This document shows, in pieces, positions 20,505-24,623 of a stretch of DNA of 24,623 nucleotides (its first letter is position 1; every line of letters starts with the position of its first letter). Position numbers and translations under genes: made by a program. A model generated the notes under the pieces. That model had not been told where the DNA came from. It did no database searches and saw only the letters and a program-made list of their open reading frames with translations. This DNA comes from Euprymna scolopes (taxonomy: Eukaryota > Mollusca > Cephalopoda > Sepiida > Sepiolidae), in contig CM044518.1 in NCBI GenBank assembly GCA_024364805.1, positions 74,071,323 to 74,095,945 on the forward strand, given 5' to 3'.

Positions 20505-20985
20505 TTTGATTTCTACGTCCATATATTTGTCAAGTAATGTGTGAAATTTGTCATCATCATCATTATCTACAGCAGAAGTGCGATACATAAGAACAAACAT
20601 TTTTTAAAGTCCAGGCGTTTATAATACTTCTCAGTTGTATTTTGATTTTCGTCTGACTCGTACGTCCATTTATGTGTAAAAAATTTGTGAAATTTGTCAT
20701 CATCATCATTATCTCAAGCAGAAATGTGAGTCCTATAAACAAATATTTTTAGTTAAAAAAGGTCCAGTCACTTTAAACGCTGACCGTTTGGATTTTATTT
20801 TCGTCTGATTTCGACGTCCATTCACTTGTAAAGTTACGCAAACACTTCAACGAGTGACTTCTAAAAATTGTTTGTATTGGATTGTTTTTCTTTTTTTTAT
20901 TCATGTCCAACTCATTTAATCGTAACCATCCCCATCGTGGTCGTCATGATCATTGAGGATTTATGAGTTTTGGAACGTCCCTTTA
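20505..20985 (+). repeat. about 150-bp diverged tandem repeat, 3-4 units
   Basis: The word ACGTCC marks the units at 20515, 20662, 20814 and 20975 (spacings 147, 152, 161). Units 1 and 2 share 'TTTGATTTTCGTCTGA', 'ACGTCCATTTATGTGT', 'GTGAAATTTGTCATCATCAT', 'CATTATCT', 'AGCAGAA', 'ATAAGAACAAACATTTTT' and 'GGTCCAG'. Unit 3 keeps the first third; unit 4 keeps only ACGTCCCTTTATGTGTA before running into the TG/TA field. The unit does not resemble the 148-bp repeat at 14763-15442. Confidence 0.6.
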
Positions 20986-21165
20986 TGTGTATTTTACATA
21001 TATGGGTATGCGTACGTGTGTATATTTATATGTATGTATATGCGTATATAAGTGCCTCTATGTGTGTATGTTTGCATGTGTGTGTACATACATGTGTATG
21101 TTTGCGTATATCTGTATATATGCATGTATATGTGCATGCATGTGTTTATTTCCCTGTTTATGTGG
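20985..21165. repeat. degenerate TG/TA microsatellite field, left block
   Basis: An irregular mix of TGTA, TATG, TGTG and GCATG words. The overlapping open frames here are rich in Tyr, Val, Cys, Met and Ile because of this composition. Confidence 0.85.
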
Positions 21166-21499
21166 GGTGGAAAGGGCTCCCGTAAACCGTGGTGAAGGAA
21201 ACCAAAAGGAGAAGCGAAACTTTGATTAAAAATAACATAAAGCAGGAGACCAGTACCCGCATTAAGCTGGTCTGCAGTTTGACTTGTCGTTGAATATCTT
21301 GCTTATGCTTGTTGTTGGATGTTGACATTTTGAACCGAGAGAGAGAGAGAGATTTAGCTGCCGTACAAAGCTAAAACTCTGTAACATCGTCTTTGTATAG
21401 ATACCCCCTCAGGCATTTGTCTATAAAAAATAGTCGTGTGGTGAATGTGAAGCATATAGGCCTGAAATGATGGAAGTATGTAATAATAGATCTGCCATC
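21166..21499. other. unique spacer within the TG/TA field
   Basis: About 330 bp of more complex sequence with a (GA)n tract at about 21337-21352. No gene is recognised. The minus-strand frame that crosses it (21371-21922) is mostly the translated microsatellite. Confidence 0.5.
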
Positions 21500-22131
21500 A
21501 TTATATGTATCTATTTGTGTATGTATATGTGTATGTATGTGTAAATATATACATGTGTATGTGTATGTACGTGTGTATGTATATGTGTATGTATGTGAAT
21601 ATATACATGTGTATGTATATGTATGTATATCTATGTGTATATATATGTTTATGTGGGTTTGTATGTATATATGTATATATGTTTGTGTGTACGTATGCAT
21701 ATGCATGTGTATATGCATATGTGTACGTATGTGTATATATGCATATGTGTATATGTATAAATGCGTATATATGTAGGTAAATGTATGTGCATGTATATAT
21801 ATGTGCATATATGAGTATGTATTTGTGTATATGTATATGTGTGTTTGTATTTGTATATGGGTATATATGTGTATGCATGTGCATGTATGCATGTGTGTAT
21901 GTATATGTATGTATTTATGCATGTGTATTATGTATTGTGTATATATGTATATATGTGTGCATGTTTATAGATATGCATGTGTATATGCGTGTATGTGATT
22001 GTATATGTATATATGTATGTATGCATGTATTTATGTAAGTGTATTATGTATTGTGTATATATCTTTGTATTTTTATAGATATGTATGTGCATATGCGTGT
22101 ATGTGATTGTATATGTATATATGTGTGTATG

Positions 22132-22182
<51 letters not shown>

Positions 22183-22190
22183 GTGTGTGT
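21500..22190. repeat. degenerate TG/TA microsatellite field, right block, with internal duplications
   Basis: About 690 bp of TGTATA/TATGTG words. A 116-bp unit is tandemly duplicated: 'GTATTTATGCATGTGTATTA' starts at 21911 and 'GTATTTATGTAAGTGTATTA' at 22027, both continuing through 'TTATAGATATG', 'CGTGTATGTGATTG' and 'TATATGTATATATG'. A shorter unit containing 'AATATATACATGTGTATG' repeats about 55 bp apart near 21543 and 21598. The right end is a pure (TA)n at 22135-22176 and a (TG)n. Confidence 0.85.
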
Positions 22191-22197
22191 GTATGTG

Positions 22198-22332
22198 TAC
22201 CAACGATCCTCTTCAGTGTAATTTTTGCTTGGGCGTGTGAATTCGCCAGCACGACTAAAAAGGTCATTTTCGGGCTCATGACTTTCAGTGTCTGAGGGAG
22301 TGGCACTCGTCTGACAAGACGTTGCAATCATT
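22198..22332. other. short GC-richer island between microsatellites
   Basis: About 135 bp of complex sequence with three open frames, two on the minus strand and one on the plus strand. One minus frame reads SCQTSATPSDTESHEPENDL and then FSRAGEFTRPSKNYTEEDRW, an acidic Ser/Thr-rich mix. It has flanking (TA)n and (CA)n on both sides and no recognised family. It may be the remnant of an insertion or of a lost exon. Confidence 0.25.
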
Positions 22333-22380
22333 ATATATATATATATATGTACATATATATACACACACACACACACACAC
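22332..22380. repeat. (TA)n/(CA)n compound microsatellite
   Basis: A short TA run, a TACATATATATAC block and about ten CA units. Confidence 0.9.
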
Positions 22381-22528
22381 GTAAATAGGTGTACTCATAT
22401 ATACAGATATAGCCGCGCAGAAACACACACTATAAAATAATATATAATCTATATATTAATACGATAGCGTGTGTGTTATTTTCTGCATTCGGCCTGTTTA
22501 ATTGTTATGTACTTCTATTTCTTATACT

Positions 22529-22679
22529 AAATAATTTTACCAAGAATTCATCATAAGTTTTGCTTTTGGTTTCGATTATAACTGATAGCACTTCAGTAAA
22601 CTAGTTTTTTTTATAAATAATTTTATCAAATATGCTTCATAAGTTTTGGTTTCGGTTTCGATTATGGCTGAAGAACTCA

Positions 22680-22727
<48 letters not shown>

Positions 22728-22757
22728 TTCATAAGTTTTTATTTCAGTTTTGAGTCA
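22529..22757 (+). repeat. about 86-bp tandem repeat, 2.5 units
   Basis: Unit 1 (from 22529): 'AAATAATTTTACCAAGAATT', 'CATAAGTTTTGCTTTTGG', 'TTTCGATTATAACTGA', 'ACTTCAGTA'. Unit 2 (from 22615): 'AAATAATTTTATCAAATATG', 'CATAAGTTTTGGTTTCGG', 'TTTCGATTATGGCTGAAG', 'AACTCAGTA'. A partial third copy, 'CATAAGTTTTTATTTCAGTT', lies at 22731 after a (TA)n tract. The tract therefore sits at a fixed point of the unit, right after CAGTA. Confidence 0.65.
22680..22723. repeat. (TA)n microsatellite
   Basis: An uninterrupted run of about 43 bp between unit 2 and the partial unit 3 of the 86-bp tandem repeat. Confidence 0.9.
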
Positions 22758-22905
22758 AGTTAATGCCTTCAAGTCATATGGATATATATTTTTTGAGTTT
22801 TAGAAATCGTAAGTTTATAATATATAAAATTCGATAGAACGTTAACTCTATAATAATATAAACAAAATCTGCAAAAATTAAAATATCATATTTAAGCGTC
22901 CTTTC

Positions 22906-23082
22906 TTACCGGGCTTTGCTGGGCGTTCGTGCTTGTTTAGATAAATACTTTTGCAGTTTTAACAAAATGTTACAATAATATAATAGCGTCTTAATTTACA
23001 CTGAATATCTGCAAAATGCCAACATCAATGTATAACATATGAATGAGTCCCATGTGGAATTTCCTCAGGCCCAGCTAGTAGT
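22906..23082. mobile_element. possible small non-autonomous element, class uncertain
   Basis: The left end has a GC-rich imperfect hairpin, CCGGGCTTTGCTGGG (22909-22923), in otherwise AT-rich DNA; the right end has CAGCTAGT (about 23074-23081). Inverted words CTTTTGCAG (22948-22956) and CTGCAAAA (23009-23016) lie between. GC-rich hairpins and CTAGT both occur at Helitron ends, but here they are at opposite ends, so the assignment is weak. Confidence 0.2.
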
Positions 23083-24623
23083 TATTAAATGGAGAAAATT
23101 AATTAGATGAGGTAAGGTATACTAGGTACAATGAATGAAGGGAATAATTATGAATACAGAAATTACGGCTGAAGTGTAAATGAACAAATAAATAAAAAGA
23201 TAGACACCTGAGCAACAATGAGAAATAGACTCTCGACATACGAATTATGATTGAATTTTTTCTCCATAGAATTGTCTGGACCGTTTGCCACATTCAAAAT
23301 ACAGCGATAACACATGTTTACTGCTTTTAAAAGTTGCTAAAGAAAAAGATCTTTATAATAAAATGAAAAAACATGTTTTCAAAAATTGTGAATTTACCTT
23401 TAAAAAAATATATATGCTCCAAATATCATTGAGCATCAGAAAATATAGTGTATTTGGTATTGTATTGTCTATTCTGCCATAACTCGAAACAACATTACTC
23501 TTAAAATATTTACAAGAAAACCGTAAAATATATATATATATATACATATGTTTTTGTATTTCCACTTTTCGAATTTGTTCTTTAATTATTATATGTTAGA
23601 AACAGTAACCAACATGAAAATTTTTAGTCAGATCAAATAAATAGTTTTTAGGTTATCAATTTTTATGAAATAATTCTGGAAACACTTTAAAAATATGTGT
23701 AAGTATTGGTTCACCTTCATGATTTTTTTTATGGCGAAGTATCGTATATTCTTGTTTTATTAATGTTCTTGTATTCCTTGATCTTTTATCTATATGTGCT
23801 CATCGTTACAATTGTACCAAAAAGAGAAAAATAAGAAATCGCAATACAAATTTTGTCATTTATTTGAAGATATTTTGTGAATTATTCGCTTAGCCATAAG
23901 TAAATATCGAATTTCACCCAAATTTACTCATAGTTCTTTCAGACGTTGTTACGAAGATTGGGTTTTAAATAACCAGACAGAAACTAAAAAGTTGAAGTTG
24001 ATGAATGGGGCAGAAATTGACCCAAGCACACAGTAAGTCGGTTTAGCTTCTAAAGCTAATAATAGAGAAGGTTTTCATTTTCACATGTTTCATACTTAAA
24101 CAAACTGCGGATGATTGTATTATAAGGGATTACAACGGCCTGTACTCCTACCTCACAATAACATAAGACAGACAGGTGTTTATCGTAAGAAGATTCCAAA
24201 ACACTTTGTAACAATTACAAACCTGTTATCAGACATACTCACAAGCGTATAATATTATATTACTGTTTTTATTCTTACTAGCAAACGCGTTCATTCATCT
24301 CGGATATTCGTGCTAGACTGTGAGTGTGGTTATCGTGACGAACATACAGATTGTCTCTTAGAATTGGGAACTAATGTTTGGAAGGATCGCCTCATGCTAA
24401 CACAATATATTACACTATCCTCTAATGAATAGGTTGTGATTGGGAGTAGTTTATGACAACATAACAAGTATTATTCTATCCGTACCCCTACCATAAATAA
24501 AGGAGGTACTGTCTGAGCAATGGTATCATAATGCTTGGACATATACTAAACCACTACCTCCAAACGAGGATGTAATGGCGAATGTACGGTATTACTGGAA
24601 ATGTTTTCTCAATCATTAAATCA
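23083..24623. other. AT-rich DNA, no gene seen
   Basis: No gene or RNA recognised. It holds a short degenerate (TA)n at about 23527-23545 and a 7-bp-arm hairpin TTAGCTT/AAGCTAA at 24043-24059. From about 24090 the base mix is less AT-biased, but no long open frame appears. Confidence 0.5.

Noticed and set aside
21371-21922. 183-codon minus-strand frame and the overlapping frames through 20963-22376
   Set aside because: They are translations of the TG/TA microsatellite field (His-Thr-Tyr-Ile or Tyr-Val-Cys-Met runs) and are open in several frames at once.
22906-23082. Clear Helitron 3' terminus
   Set aside because: The GC-rich hairpin and the CTAGT are at opposite ends and not at the usual short distance, so it is kept only as a weak candidate.

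Overview
The window looks like non-coding, repeat-rich DNA from a cephalopod, most likely an octopus. This is inferred from base composition and repeat content; no diagnostic host gene is present. The sequence is strongly AT-rich and carries at least ten long (TA)n tracts, (AAT)n/(TTA)n tracts and a large degenerate TG/TA field. No host protein-coding gene, rRNA or tRNA gene could be supported. Nearly every long open frame is either a (TA)n, (TG)n or (TTA)n tract read as Tyr-Ile, Tyr-Val, His-Thr, Asn or Tyr runs, or a chance frame in AT-rich DNA. The window is probably intergenic or deep intronic.

Layout. 1-4200: AT-rich DNA without a recognisable gene, with one unexplained short open frame on the minus strand (1841-2054). 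4206-4493: the 3' end of a LINE-like reverse-transcriptase ORF, a short 3' UTR and an (AAT)n/(AAC)n tail. 6079-6570: a tRNA-derived SINE whose 3' half is also present as an inverted copy, giving a foldback with arms of about 165 bp; its body carries a repeated hairpin that resembles a hammerhead-ribozyme core. 7158-7712: the decayed C-terminal end of a Helitron (rolling-circle transposon) PIF1-like helicase on the minus strand, with at least three frameshifts and its stop codon still visible. 7846-8165: an AT-rich minisatellite. 8357-10130: four diverged copies of an unrecognised repeat of about 150-190 bp. 10511-10636: a sequence resembling the 3' end of RTE-type LINEs. 12460-12815: a hairpin and a possible decayed coding fragment. 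14382-14540: inverted trinucleotide arrays.

14720-15549 is the most structured element. It has a microsatellite, then an array of about 148-bp diverged tandem repeats with very regular spacing, a second (TA)n, a weak terminal hairpin and CTAG followed by T. This is the layout of non-autonomous Helitron-like elements with central satellite repeats (HINE/DINE-1 and bivalve 'pearl' types). 18284-18791: a two-copy tandem duplication of about 266 bp. 20505-20985: a tandem repeat of about 150 bp that runs into a 1.2-kb degenerate TG/TA field. 22529-22757: a tandem repeat of about 86 bp interrupted by a (TA)n. 23083-24623: no recognisable feature.

Nothing here works as a gene set or operon; the biology visible is repeat turnover. 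No new gene system was found. The items most worth checking are the satellite-bearing Helitron-like element, the foldback SINE with ribozyme-like hairpins (also a possible double-stranded RNA source), and the unclassified four-copy repeat.
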